Position numbers and translations under genes: made by a program. A stretch of DNA of 64,000 bases from the NCBI RefSeq assembly GCF_000281045.1, contig NW_008246087.1:258468-322467 (forward strand), read 5' to 3'. The notes under the pieces were generated by a model, which ran no database searches, was not told the DNA's origin, and saw only the letters and a program-made list of their open reading frames with translations. Positions 12,101 through 22,245 of the stretch are shown here, in pieces. Within the stretch, counting starts at the first letter, position 1. The number at the start of each line of letters is the position of its first letter. This DNA comes from Saprolegnia diclina VS20 (taxonomy: Eukaryota; Oomycota; Saprolegniomycetes; Saprolegniales; Saprolegniaceae).

Positions 12101-14394
12101 TGGCCAAGATAATTGGTGCAACTTGTCCTCCGAGCGGCGTGAAATCGTTTAACGTCACGTTAATGGCGCCCATGCTCACCGCATCTAGTCACATTCGTCA
12201 AGTTAAGTTATTGCATTTGATTCTCTCTTGTACCGAGGTAGAATGCGTTATACGCAAAGCCCGAAGTGACTGCGACAAGGACACTGGTCGATGTCGGCGC
12301 ATTGCTCGGCGACGTGAGCGACCGAAACAAGCGCGTTTGCAACGGCCGGACAAAGCCCACCCTCGTGATCGTAAAGGGGGAAATGCGAGCGTTGGGTGCT
12401 GGTGGGGTGTAGAAGGACCCCGGGTACGTCGTCGTGTCGATTACACTAGACGTTGGCACTTGCAGCTGCGTCGACTGCAACACGGCCCACGCCCCAACCG
12501 ACGCTGTAAAGGCGTCGGGCCATGCCGCAGATGCAAAGAGAGGTGGCAGCGCTTGCTGCTGGTCGATCGTGTAGTAGTAAATGTACAAGGTGTACATCCG
12601 CGTCAAGGCCGCTGTTGACGACGCACTCCCCACCGTAATGTCCGCGTACCTACGCGATAGTCCCATAAAGAAAACAAAGCTACCGGAGCTTTACCCGAGA
12701 TCGAGGGGCGACAGGAGCGACCAAATCGCGTGCTTGAGTCGGTAAAACACAAAGGGGTTTAACGGCGCATGCATCTCTAACGTCAGTGCCAAGGTCGCGT
12801 ACGACGTCTATACCACAGCTTGGATAGTACTCGTATTACCGCTGGATAGGTTGGATAGGTGCAAAAGCATACCTGGAACGGCGGTGATGGCAGCTCCAGC
12901 GTCGCCGACGGAAACAAATTGCAGTAGAAAGGCGTGTTCCAGAACGCAAGCGAGAGGCGCATGACAAAGGCGTCGTCAAGGCTCGGCGCGCCGGTATTGG
13001 CCACGAGAGGCAGCACGATTGACAGCACGCTACATGAGTCCTTGTCGGCTCTTCTACTAACTACAGACAAACGTACGAAGCGTCGACGTCCATCGAAATG
13101 TCAGCGAAAAGCGGTCGCGTGTCGGACAGGCCCCTACACCACCCACCCATTCACCTAGTAGTATGTATCATTTTGAAATGGTTGCGTACGTCTGCAGCCC
13201 GAGCGACGACGGCAATGCCCGTGCAACGCTGTCAAAGAACGACGACGCGTTGCCTTCGAGGTCCGTGAGCGCGATCGCACAGCCGGTGCGGAGGATCAAA
13301 AGCGGGTGGCTGTACACGGGCGCCGGCATTTGCACGAACGGCTGCGACGCATCCAAGTTGACATCAGCGGCGACGACCGACTAGAGACAACAGTATCAAC
13401 TTTTCAAGTAGTTGATGCAAGTTTGTCGGACGATGTTGGCTGGCAAGAGCGCGCGCCACGCGCCCGTTTGCACCACCGCGCCGATCGACGACCGCCGCAG
13501 AACAGAGGCGTCGGTCATTGTGAGTCGCAAGAGCGACACCGAGGCCAAGCCGTAGACTTCGAGCGGGATCGGCGACAGCGGGAGCGAGCGAACGTTGCTG
13601 GCTAGCATCGGCAGCGCGTTCGAACGCAGCGACGCGACGATCGCAAAGACGACGGCGATGGCATCGGCGCCGTCTGCATCACGCAAGGCGACATCGATGG
13701 CGAGGTAAGCAGAGGGCAATAGCGCGACGCTCGAGCCCGATTCGAGCTGCAAAGCATGGGTCCCGTCCGGGTACAAGTGGTAAGAAGAGGCTATCTCGCT
13801 TAGCGTGAGCCACTCGCCTGTCTGCGTCGCATAGCCGAGCTCGAGGCCTTGGCGCATGCGCTTGGATTGCTCGCTAAAGTCGACTGCCGCCGGACCGACC
13901 GCGACGCAGAGCCCGCTACACGTCTACACCATATTTTGCATCAATCGGCTAACGTGAGATCGTGGACGTACTGGCAGTAGGTTGCACGCCGCGCTTGCCT
14001 CGGGCATCGAGAGGTTGGCTCGTAGGTTTAGTGAAGCGGCGACGACGCTACCGTCAACGCTGCTACAGGCGTACGGCACGAGGTAGTCGACCGCCAGCGT
14101 CAGCACAACGCTGCCACGCGACGTACGCTCCAAGCTGGGCGTCTCAATGTGCGTGAAGCGCACATTCGCTGCGTCGACGGCCATCATATCGGCCAAGACA
14201 TTGCGAAAGATCGTCTTGGTCGCATCAAAGTCGGCCAGCGACAAGTTGGCACCGAGAAAGATGGAAAAGTTGGCGTGCGTCGGCGAGTAGGCCGAGCCGG
14301 CGCGTATGTGCGGCGGCTGCAGCACCGACGCGGCCAAGTCGAAGCCGCGCACCGCGCCAGCGACCACGACTCCGACAAGCCATGCGACGAGCAT
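9173..14394 (-). CDS. Large secreted protein of unknown function with Pro/Thr/Ser-rich tandem-repeat C-terminus
   Basis: I resolve 15 exons on the minus strand: 14394-13972, 13923-13432, 13380-13190, 13133-13077, 13029-12873, 12807-12695, 12649-12234, 12184-11819, 11779-11571, 11524-11243, 11198-10976, 10926-10586, 10520-10230, 10184-9835 and 9785-9173. Introns are 39-65 nt and all phases agree, giving 1,507 residues. Two junctions are less certain: 13381-13431 and 10521-10585. Residues 1-17 form a signal peptide (MLVAWLVGVVVAGAVRG). The ectodomain has many N-glycosylation sequons and scattered cysteines; I recognise no named domain. The last ~130 residues are Pro/Thr/Ser/Ala-rich and carry nearly three copies of a 30-residue unit containing EPVAANPPAGAGSSSAV. 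There is no C-terminal membrane segment. The composition suits an extracellular or wall-associated mucin-like protein, which is inference only. Confidence 0.75.
9187..9446 (-). repeat. 90-bp tandem repeat, nearly 3 copies, inside a coding exon
   Basis: The string CGTTGGCGTCTCGGTGACGG recurs at about 9191, 9281 and 9371, giving a 90-bp period with only a few substitutions between copies. Read on the minus strand it encodes the 30-residue repeats of the secreted protein's C-terminal tail, and the unit length keeps frame. Confidence 0.92.
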
Positions 14395-14580
14395 CCCTTA
14401 CACGATCTAAAATCTTTGGAAAGATCGAAACGCTTGCGATGTTGAACCCTGTCCCTTCGACTCCATCACCGAGATCACCACGTATGCAGTTGGCCCGTCG
14501 CATTGCCCTGTGGTATCATTACATGCAATGAACAAGACGGACGTATCGGGTATTATGTCAAAGGATTGGGCGTCAACGAG

Positions 14581-15330
14581 CTAGACGTGTCGGAGAAAGG
14601 CGCTCGAGTTGCGCTTGGCGACCGCGCGTGGCACCGAGCGGAAGGACCCGTCCAAGCTGTCCTTCCGCTTGGCTTTGCGAGGCGACGGAGGCTCCAGAAT
14701 AGGTGGCTCGTCACGCGCTGTCGTATCGAGCTCGAGCGTGGGCACTGATGTCACGGGCCGCGTGGTCTGCCGAGGCGGCGATGTAAACTTGGCCGGGACC
14801 TTGAAGCCCTTGGCCCAGTGCGCCCATTCGTTGTGTATTTTGTCGCGCTCTTCTTGCAGTCGCAAGAGCACCGACGGGCGCACGGGTGATACCGGCTCCT
14901 TGTCGTCGACGATAACGTAGTCGGTATGTTGCCGGAGACGCAGCGCTTCTCCCGACCCGCCCACCGAGTAGCGGCGGTGGAGGACGAGGTGACTCGTCGA
15001 ACACGCCAGCGGTAAATCCGTCTTGAGCCGCTCTTCAAAGATGCGTTTGGTGTCAAAGCGCACGCGTTTCGTAGATCTTTTTGGTGAGCTGGCGCGCTTG
15101 ACAGGATCGACCAAGCAGCTCACAGGCGGCGCCGTGTCCGGGGCAATGACGATGCGCCCGTCCGCGTCGATATCAACCTCGAGCATCGGAGACTTGGTTG
15201 CACGTGAAGGCGACGCAGTGGGTGACAATGGAGATGGGAGCGGTACTGTGTGCGGTGAGATGTACCCGATCGAGAGCTTGAGCTCGTCGCGGCTGGGCGG
15301 CGGCGTCGTGCGCGTTGCCTCTGCACGCAT
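14581..15330 (-). CDS. Hypothetical protein, about 249 aa, low complexity
   Basis: Single open frame from ATG at 15330-15328. The frame is open upstream to an ATG at 15543, which would add 71 residues containing a hydrophobic stretch; I prefer the internal start because the downstream part has stronger coding character. The protein is Pro/Ser/Arg-rich and probably mostly disordered. It contains RVRF within a basic stretch near residue 100, fitting the RVxF docking motif for protein phosphatase 1, a short motif that also arises by chance. I do not recognise a family. Confidence 0.55.
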   Translation of the reverse strand: MRAEATRTTPPPSRDELKLSIGYISPHTVPLPSPLSPTASPSRATKSPMLEVDIDADGRIVIAPDTAPPVSCLVDPVKRASSPKRSTKRVRFDTKRIFEERLKTDLPLACSTSHLVLHRRYSVGGSGEALRLRQHTDYVIVDDKEPVSPVRPSVLLRLQEERDKIHNEWAHWAKGFKVPAKFTSPPRQTTRPVTSVPTLELDTTARDEPPILEPPSPRKAKRKDSLDGSFRSVPRAVAKRNSSAFLRHV

Positions 15331-15797
15331 CGTGAAGACAGCTAATACATTATGACGATGGACGCACCAGTGCCGCAACAATGATCGCTGGACGTCGAGA
15401 GCGTCGACCCCATCGCGCTCGATCTGCTTCGGTCCGGTGGTCGCTTTAAATAGGTGCCAAAAGTTGGCGCCAACAGTTATGCAGCAACTAAAGACGGCCG
15501 TCGATACAAGGCTTGTGGTCATATAGCCGCAAGTATACTCCATATTGTACCAGTGCTAGCTAGGGTTTGAGCTATTGACATGGTTTGGTTCAGACTAATG
15601 GCCGAGGCTACGTACGTGGCGCGCCGACCCGCCGATGGCCGTGCGAGCTACGACGTGATTGGTCAATAATCGGCAAGATATCTTTGGAGTAGCCAATGAT
15701 ACTTTGGCAGTGGCGCGCTTCAACTGGTATACAAAGAGCAAGAGAGTCAAGAATCGAAAGATTGCCTATTTTGCGGTTTGCGAAGGGACAGCGGACG
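15331..15797. other. Divergent intergenic region
   Basis: About 470 bp between a leftward hypothetical gene and the rightward MGCC protein. No RNA gene or further ORF of note. A string GCCTATTTTGCGGTTT just before the right-hand ATG is a poor match to the oomycete initiator plus flanking element. Confidence 0.5.
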
Positions 15798-16890
15798 ATG
15801 GGCTGCTGCTTCTCCAAGGAAGACGACGCGGGCTACGAGGCCAAGGAGAAGCTCCTGCCCAAGGCCCACAAGTTCGTTGAGATGAGTGCAGTGGGTGCGT
15901 CATGGAGGCTCGTAGGGACGTGGTGACGCGCGAGCTACCCAAGCCGACCGGCAGCTACAAGTCGCCCGACGTCACGGCCCAAGCGCCTGTCGAGAAGAAG
16001 CGAACGCCGACCAAGCCGACGTACGAGGCGCCAAAAGCACCGATCGAGACCAAGCCGATGCCACCGCCGCGAACGGAGCCAAGCCCCGTGGCCGTGGCGC
16101 CATCGATTGCGGTGGCGGCGCCATTGCAGCCCGAGCCAAGCCCGCCAAGAGATGTGGCAGAGGCTTCGCTAGCGCCTGCAAGTCGCAAGACGACGGACGT
16201 CGCTGACGAGGCGCATCTGGACGCTACTCATGCCACAAAGCCACAGGTGCAGCCCACGGCACCCGCGCCGGCAGCGCAGCCAACTGGTTCGTTCACCGTA
16301 CCGCAATCACCCATCGCCAAGGCGCTTTCGCCACTTGAGAAGACTCCGTCGCCGGTCAACAAGCCTCCGACGCCCGTTGCGGCGCCTGCGTCCCCTATCA
16401 AGGTCGCATCGCCAGCGAGCCGCAAGAGCTCGTGGACCGAGGTGGGTGTGGACGACGCGACTCCCGTAAAGGAGGCGAAGGCGCCATCACCGGTCGCTCG
16501 GAAGTCTTCAGTCCAAGACGAGAAGGCGCCGTCACCGGTTGCCCGGAAGGCGTCAGTGCAGGACGAGAAGGCTACATCGCCCGTCGCGCGCCAAGCCTCG
16601 ATCAACGAGTCCAAGCCAACCGCGAGTGCGGCCCCCCAGGCCAAGTTGGTGCACACCCAATCGTCCATCTCGGAACAAGATTCCACCGAGCTCTCTCGCA
16701 GTCGAGAGAGCTCGCACGCCTCGAACGAAGGCGACGACGCCAAGGACGACAAGCCTGTCGAACAAGCCGCTCCGGTTTGTTACTACCTCATTATCTGTCT
16801 CTCGCTAAGGCTCGCGTGGTATAGGCGGCGACAGCGTCCAAGGGCAAGAAGAAGAAGAACAAGAAGAAGAAGGGCAAGGGCAATGCGTAG
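15798..16890 (+). CDS. Predicted acylated, disordered Pro/Ala/Ser-rich protein with basic tail
   Basis: Three exons, 15798-15871, 15916-16774 and 16825-16890 (introns 44 and 50 nt), encode 332 residues. The N-terminus MGCCFSKEDD is a strong candidate for N-myristoylation at Gly2 with palmitoylation at Cys3/Cys4, which would place it on a membrane face. The middle is Pro/Ala/Ser-rich and contains three tandem 15-residue units with the core SPVARKxSVQDE (16478-16612), each with a basophilic-kinase-like ARKSS/ARKAS site. The final exon encodes a lysine-rich tail (SKGKKKKNKKKKGKGNA) that could bind acidic lipid. No catalytic domain is present. A membrane-tethered scaffold or MARCKS-like role is possible but speculative. 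Confidence 0.78.
16478..16612 (+). repeat. Three in-frame 45-bp tandem repeats
   Basis: Units at 16478-16522, 16523-16567 and 16568-16612 each encode a 15-residue copy with the core SPVARxxS. The third copy is the most diverged. The unit length is a multiple of three, so copy number can change without breaking the frame. Confidence 0.85.
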
Positions 16891-17341
16891 GCGTACTTGC
16901 TGTTCTGTTTGTGCATCCGGCCTCGAAATCAATATATGCGTGATTATCGTCGCGCCCAAGGATTAACCCCAAGCACCACAAGGTGTCTCCTTGTTGCGTC
17001 CTGTTGCCCGGCCCTTTGGACCGTTCGAATTTTCATACGTTGTGATTGGTGGATCCAGAAAATCGCGGATTCGAATTTTCTAAATCCACCAATCACAACG
17101 CGTGGAAATGCGGCGAAATGCTGGAAGACCCCGATCAACCAAGGGATCCAAGCCACAGACCGACGCGTGACCGAGCGCATAGCGTCGCTAGCAGAGCACT
17201 TGCGTATGCATAAGGTCGAGCTGCGTATATATGCCAGCTCGATGGCGTCTGTGGCAGCGAAGCGCTGGTCTTAATCCTGTCAAATCGCATGTCGTGGTAC
17301 GATCATCTTGTGGAGGTGTGCCCATCGAAATCGAAAAACGA
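16891..17341. other. Intergenic region with CCAAT-containing inverted repeat
   Basis: No coding character. It contains a 17-bp perfect inverted repeat described separately and several ATTGG/CCAAT boxes, and lies directly upstream of the ankyrin gene. Confidence 0.55.
17038..17100. repeat. 17-bp perfect inverted repeat with CCAAT cores
   Basis: The left arm CGTTGTGATTGGTGGAT (17038-17054) is repeated exactly in reverse complement at 17084-17100 across a 29-nt spacer. Each arm carries one CCAAT box in opposite orientation. The spacer also repeats TTCGAATTTTC, found just left of the structure. It could be a paired NF-Y site in the promoter of the ankyrin gene or the remnant of a small foldback element. 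Confidence 0.7.
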
Positions 17342-18409
17342 ATGGGCCGGCCTTTCCGCGCCGTGCTCCTCAACGACGTGCTCTTGGATGCGATCGTGTC
17401 GTACCAAGACGGGTACTTTGGCGATCTTCGCCCGCGCGTGCTGCAGTGGAAGAGTATGAAGCGCGACCATGGCGACTACCTCTTGCCGAGCGGCGACCGC
17501 GTCTCGGGCGGCCTCGACCTCATGCTCAACTGGCTCGGCGCCGACAAGCGCTTCCTGCTGCACATTGCCATCTACGAAGACAATTTGGATCTCATTCAGC
17601 GCTGGCTCGCGTGCTGCGGCCGGTCGTATGTCTCGGCCCAGACGCTCGACTGCGCAGCGCGCTTTGGCCGCCACCGCCTCGTGCGCTTCGTCCACGAACT
17701 CGGATACCCGGCGACGGTCCAGGCCATGAACTCGGCGGCGTGCTACGGCCACCTCGACGTGCTGCGCTTCCTCCACGAGCACCGAGACGAGGGCTGCACG
17801 AGCAAAGGCAAGGACTACGCGGCCGAGAACGGGCACTTGGACGTCGTGCGCTTCCTGCACTCGCACCGGTCGGAAGGCTGCTCCATGGCTGCGCTCAACT
17901 TTGCCGCGCGCAACGGCCACTTGGACGTTGTCCGCTTCTCGAACACACAGCGCGACGACGGCGCGACAGTCGACGCAATGGATTTTGCCGCGTGCAACGG
18001 CCACCTCGACGTCGTCTTGTACCTGCACGCGCAGCGCACGGAAGGGTGTACGCGCTTTGCCATGGACTACGCAGCCATAGGCGGCCACTTGCGCGTCGTC
18101 ACCTTCCTGCACGAGTCGCGCTCCGAAGGCTGCACGACGCTCGCGATGGACGGCGCGGCCGAAGGTGGGCACCTCGACGTCGTGGCCTATCTGCACCGCC
18201 ACCGCCATGAAGGCTGCACAGACAAAGCACTCGAGGGCGCAACGTACCGCGGCCGCGAAGACGTGGTCCGGTTTCTCTTGGCCCACCGAAACGAAGGCGA
18301 CCTCGAGCGCTGCATTGACGTGGCTGAGAAGAGGTATTACATGCGGATCCGCGATCTGCTCTGGAACGAGCACGCCAAGCGCATGCCCGCATCGCTACCT
18401 GCCCAATAG
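17342..18409 (+). CDS. Ankyrin-repeat protein
   Basis: A single-exon frame of 355 residues from ATG 17342 (the frame is open to 17231, but the upstream part has no coding character). After about 90 residues of unique N-terminus come roughly eight to nine repeats of 30-34 residues with the pattern AAxxGHLDVVRFLHxHRxEGCT. Stretches of this type are widespread and expanded in oomycete genomes and act as protein-interaction surfaces. No attached F-box, kinase or membrane segment is visible, so the partner and pathway cannot be inferred. Confidence 0.88.
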   Translation: MGRPFRAVLLNDVLLDAIVSYQDGYFGDLRPRVLQWKSMKRDHGDYLLPSGDRVSGGLDLMLNWLGADKRFLLHIAIYEDNLDLIQRWLACCGRSYVSAQTLDCAARFGRHRLVRFVHELGYPATVQAMNSAACYGHLDVLRFLHEHRDEGCTSKGKDYAAENGHLDVVRFLHSHRSEGCSMAALNFAARNGHLDVVRFSNTQRDDGATVDAMDFAACNGHLDVVLYLHAQRTEGCTRFAMDYAAIGGHLRVVTFLHESRSEGCTTLAMDGAAEGGHLDVVAYLHRHRHEGCTDKALEGATYRGREDVVRFLLAHRNEGDLERCIDVAEKRYYMRIRDLLWNEHAKRMPASLPAQ

Positions 18410-19413
18410 ACGTCATATTCTGTTTGAAAACACTGTTCTTGTCCTGCATGCAGAAAAGGCAGGAATCAACCAGCGGAATTGGCATCAACGCACCAGTGAG
18501 TTGGCGAGTGCGATGATGAAGTGAGCGTAGACTGCACGCCATGAACCAGTGGTACGAGCTGAACGATGCGCGCTATGCATGCTATCGTTGCTCCTTTCTA
18601 GTACGCCAAGCCCAATGACAACTTCATCGGCTACCAAAGAGATATATAATGACGTAGCGACAGAGGTTCTACGCGATGGCAGTGGCACTGTCGTCTTGCT
18701 ACCAGGCTTCTTCCTCGGTCATAGCTTCTTGGCAGGCGGTCGCTGACGAAGTGGTCGTGTCATGTGTCGTGTGCGCCAGTTGCGTCTGGAGTTTGCCGCA
18801 GTGCGCCCGGAGCAATGGACTTGAAGTCTCGTGCGAAGCGCAGCATTTGTATGCAGACAGATTTCACAGATTGAGCGTCGATGCATGCACGACACGAATG
18901 ATCTGAACGGGTATTACGTTGGCACTCGTGACCTGCCACAGTGAAAGGTCGTGCAAGCATGGCGTCGGCCTTGAGCACACCAAGCGCAGTGCAACCATAG
19001 AAAGACCGGAATGCCAGGTACGAACCAAGTGTCCAAGAGCAAGCGTGATTGCTGATCGTACATAAGGGAGGGAGGTGCTATGAGATGCGTCACCTTTGCG
19101 TCTAGGTCTAATATTCGGCAGATGCCGTGAACAAGAGACGCGCACGTGAGGCCGATGCGGTGCAGATCGAGCCAGCACGGTCGACGTAGTCATTCATCCG
19201 TACTTGGAGTAAGCACATCGCACCAGTATGCTATGGGACCAGCTCGCTGTTGTAAGAGCATGATGATTGAAGTTGCCCCAGACCGCAATCGTTGTGCCAA
19301 GTTATTTTCGGCCAATGCCGAACATAAGCGCTTACACTGCCTCGATTACGCATTTCGTCAACCGGACGAGAGAGTGTATCCGGTTGCCGCGTACCAGTTT
19401 TGCTTGCGCAAGA
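18410..19413. other. Intergenic region
   Basis: About 1 kb with only short, unconvincing ORFs on both strands. A TATCCGG half-site lies at 19377-19383, 31 bp before the next start codon. Confidence 0.55.
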
Positions 19414-22091
19414 ATGGGGCGGCGGGGCAAGGACGTCGGTGCGCTCTCGCTCGGCCACAGCGCTGGCATCGCCATGGGCGCGGTCTTCGGCATGTTCTGG
19501 ATGCGCGTCGTCCTTGCCTTTACGTACGTGGAGACCATCTTCTTCATGATCCTCCCCGTCTCGGTCTCGATCCTTGTCGTTGCCGAGCAGCGGTCGCTCG
19601 GTCCCATCTTTGACAAGCTGTACGCGCTTCGCCTGCATGGCTTTCGCCTCTGAATACAGTCTAGGCTCTTCAAGATCCAGTCGATTGTCTACGTCGCGAT
19701 CGAGTCGTCGAGCCTGCCTCGCAAGGCGCGGGCAACGTCGACGGCCACCACGCTCACGGAAGGCGCCTTGGCACAGCACGAGGCGTCGCCCGACTCGTCG
19801 CCGGCTGCTTCGCCTGTCCACAAGGCTGTCATGTACCGCAAGAGCTCTGGTAGGATCGTATCTCGCATCATCTTTGTCTGATGCCATATGCAGCTGCGTC
19901 CAACTCGTCGGAGCTTATCTCGACTGCGCAAAGCAGTCTCTTTGCCGGCGTGGGCATTGGTCTGCGCGACCACACAATGGGCTTCAACGCCGTGAGCGGC
20001 CAGTCCAAGCCCATTTACCTCCAAGAAGTCAACTCGGGCTACTTTGTGAAATCGGTCGACGGCCGCCTCAAGCTCACGGCGCGCCCGGACGACTCGTGTC
20101 TCTTTATCTGGGTCCGCGGGAAAACCCACCATTGGGGCCTCCTCTCGCTCTCGACCCAGCGCTTTCTCGGGCAAAACGTCGTCTCGATGGTCGTTGTGTC
20201 GGCCAAGAAGCTGCAAAACTGGGAGGCCTTCCGCGTCCTTCAAAATGGTACCTCTTCCTCGTGCAGTATGCCCTTATCGAAAGCACGTAGCGGACGTCCC
20301 GTCCATGGCCCCAGACGATGCGATCTCATGCCCGATCCACTTGATTCTCTGCTCGGCGCGCTTTGGCAAAGGTCGCTCTTCGCCGCCATTTTGCTTGTGT
20401 CTCATCAATACCTACAGGCATGTGGCTCTCCACGCGCTTGAAGGAAGGCGACCGCGTGCTCTCGCTCTCGAAAAACTACGCGTCTGCGCTCTGCGTACGG
20501 TACGCCTCGGACCTCGTCGCGTTCAAGAAGGACGCCGATGCGAACGAGCCTCGGCCGTCGCGGTCGTCGTCGTCGTCGTCGTCGCCGGCGCGGGACTCGT
20601 TTGTCGGCGACGCACCGACGCTGCCGTGGCTGTCGGCGACGGCTTCGTTTTTCCAGTCGACGTCCTTTGCGACCATTTTGACGCAGACGCTCGAGAATGT
20701 GACGTACGTCGTTGCACTCTCTTTTGCCTTGTGTCTCAAGTAGAGTGTAGCATGTCGTCGCTGACCAACTTGTTTGTCGACGCGTACGACGTCATGCTGC
20801 CAGACGCATGCGGGAGCTGGTCGGGCCACCCCACGCTCGGCAACGTCCGGCTCGTGAGCTACCCGATCTCGCCCGGGTCGGTCGACGAGTACCACGCGTG
20901 CAAGTTTGAGAACGACGAGCTCTCGTTCAAGATCAAGGTCCAGTTCCACGGCTTGGCGCTTGGCGATACGTTTTCGCTCGAAGTCGAGTACCTCCTCAAG
21001 AGCCTCAGCGACAAGCGCGTGAGTTTGACGTGCCTCAAGGCCGTGCACTGGCGCAAGCCGACGCTGTTTCAGCGACATATCGACACGGCGTCCCGGGCCG
21101 CCGTCCTCGGCGCCGCCCAGCAGCTCGCCGCGCTCCTCGTTGCGCGGAACCACTCGTCCAAAGTGCTTTGGAACCTGCCGACGCTGCTGTACAGCCACGT
21201 GCAGCAGCAGTTTGAGCGCAACCAAGTCGAGCACTTGAACGTGCTCGAGCCGCTGAGTTTGCCGTGGAAGTCGGCTCTCTTCTTCGAAAGCGAATCGACC
21301 AAGACCGTGTATGCGACCATGTGGCCGATCACGCCGTCGACGTACTTTGAGTGGTTCGTCTCGGACGCCAGCGCCTTCTTCCGAAAGACGCACGACGAAA
21401 GCAAGCATGTCAACGTCGACATGAGCCCGTGGACGTACCACAACACGCTTGGCCATGTCCGGTACGTCTATCCATTTATCCATCGATCCATCTATACATT
21501 TATCCATCTATCCATCTATCCGGTGCAACGCATTCATGTATGGTTGTAGGAAGCAGACGTTTACGATGCCTGTCGAAGGCTTGGCCGGCCACGCCACGAC
21601 GACGGTCCGCGAGTACCAATGGTACGAAATGAACGGTACGACTTGCGACGCTATACATGCTACTGTTGCTTACTAACGAGTATGTATGTGCTGGTAGACG
21701 CACAGTTGCTCCGGTACGGCTCCAAGATCTACGTCGGCGACCTTCCGGACGGCCATGCCTTCTCGGTACGACCCCTAGCCCTAGGCGGGGTAGGGTTCAT
21801 GGGTTCTAGGTGGAAGTGCGCTATGACGTGCAGCTGGATGTCCCGACGCAGACGCAGAGTCGTGTGACGAGCTCTATCGGTGTTGTGTGGACCCACAGTA
21901 GCAAGTTCCAAGCTGGCGTCGACGCAGCTGTCGCGGCGGCAGTCCCGGCGGCCATGACCAAACTCCTTGGTCGCATCAAGGCCAATCAGCACGAAGTCGA
22001 TGACGTTCGCGAGATCCAGTGGCTGCCATCGCAAGACGACCTCACGGCCGCGCTCGTCGAAGCCATCGTGGCGGCCTTGGCGACCGAGTAG
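19414..22091 (+). CDS. Membrane-anchored lipid-transfer-type protein: TM region, fascin-like trefoil, two VASt-like domains
   Basis: Nine exons (19414-19619, 19665-19849, 19894-20247, 20291-20371, 20418-20703, 20751-21461, 21550-21635, 21698-21765, 21810-22091) with consistent phases encode 752 residues. Residues ~15-70 form one or two membrane segments (AGIAMGAVFGMFWM... to ILVVAEQ). Residues ~150-290 look like a beta-trefoil of the fascin/actin-crosslinking type (YLQEVNSGYFVKS, RFLGQN, NWEAFRV). Two later regions resemble VASt/ASTER domains: one with ELSFKIKVQF...LGDTFSLEVEY followed by a long amphipathic helix, the other from STYFEWFVSD through YHNTLGHV to GVVWTHSSKF. VASt domains move sterols or related lipids at ER contact sites in Lam/GRAMD1 proteins. 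The 88-nt sixth intron holds a microsatellite; the seventh has a perfect TACTAAC branch site. Confidence 0.78.
21468..21532 (+). repeat. ATCC/ATCT tetranucleotide microsatellite within an intron
   Basis: Imperfect TATCCATC repeats fill most of intron 21462-21549. They explain why this intron is 88 nt when neighbouring introns are about 45 nt. Confidence 0.85.
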
Positions 22092-22245
22092 TTCGCCACA
22101 ATCGTCAAGTTGCTAGATAACTTGACATTTCGTGTGATAACGCTTTGGAGGGTGTCATAACACGTGTTAGATTGCCTGCTTCGAAGGCCTTCGAGAACAT
22201 CTTGCGGTTTGTATGCAAATATTTCAATATTGCTCTTGTCGGACC

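Noticed and set aside
20476-21507. 343-codon minus-strand ORF
   Set aside because: Antisense to VASt/trefoil exons; charged composition without domains.
21766-21809. Telomere-like CCCTAGCCCTA...GTAGGGTT string
   Set aside because: It is a short chance resemblance inside a normal 44-nt intron and is not a tandem array.
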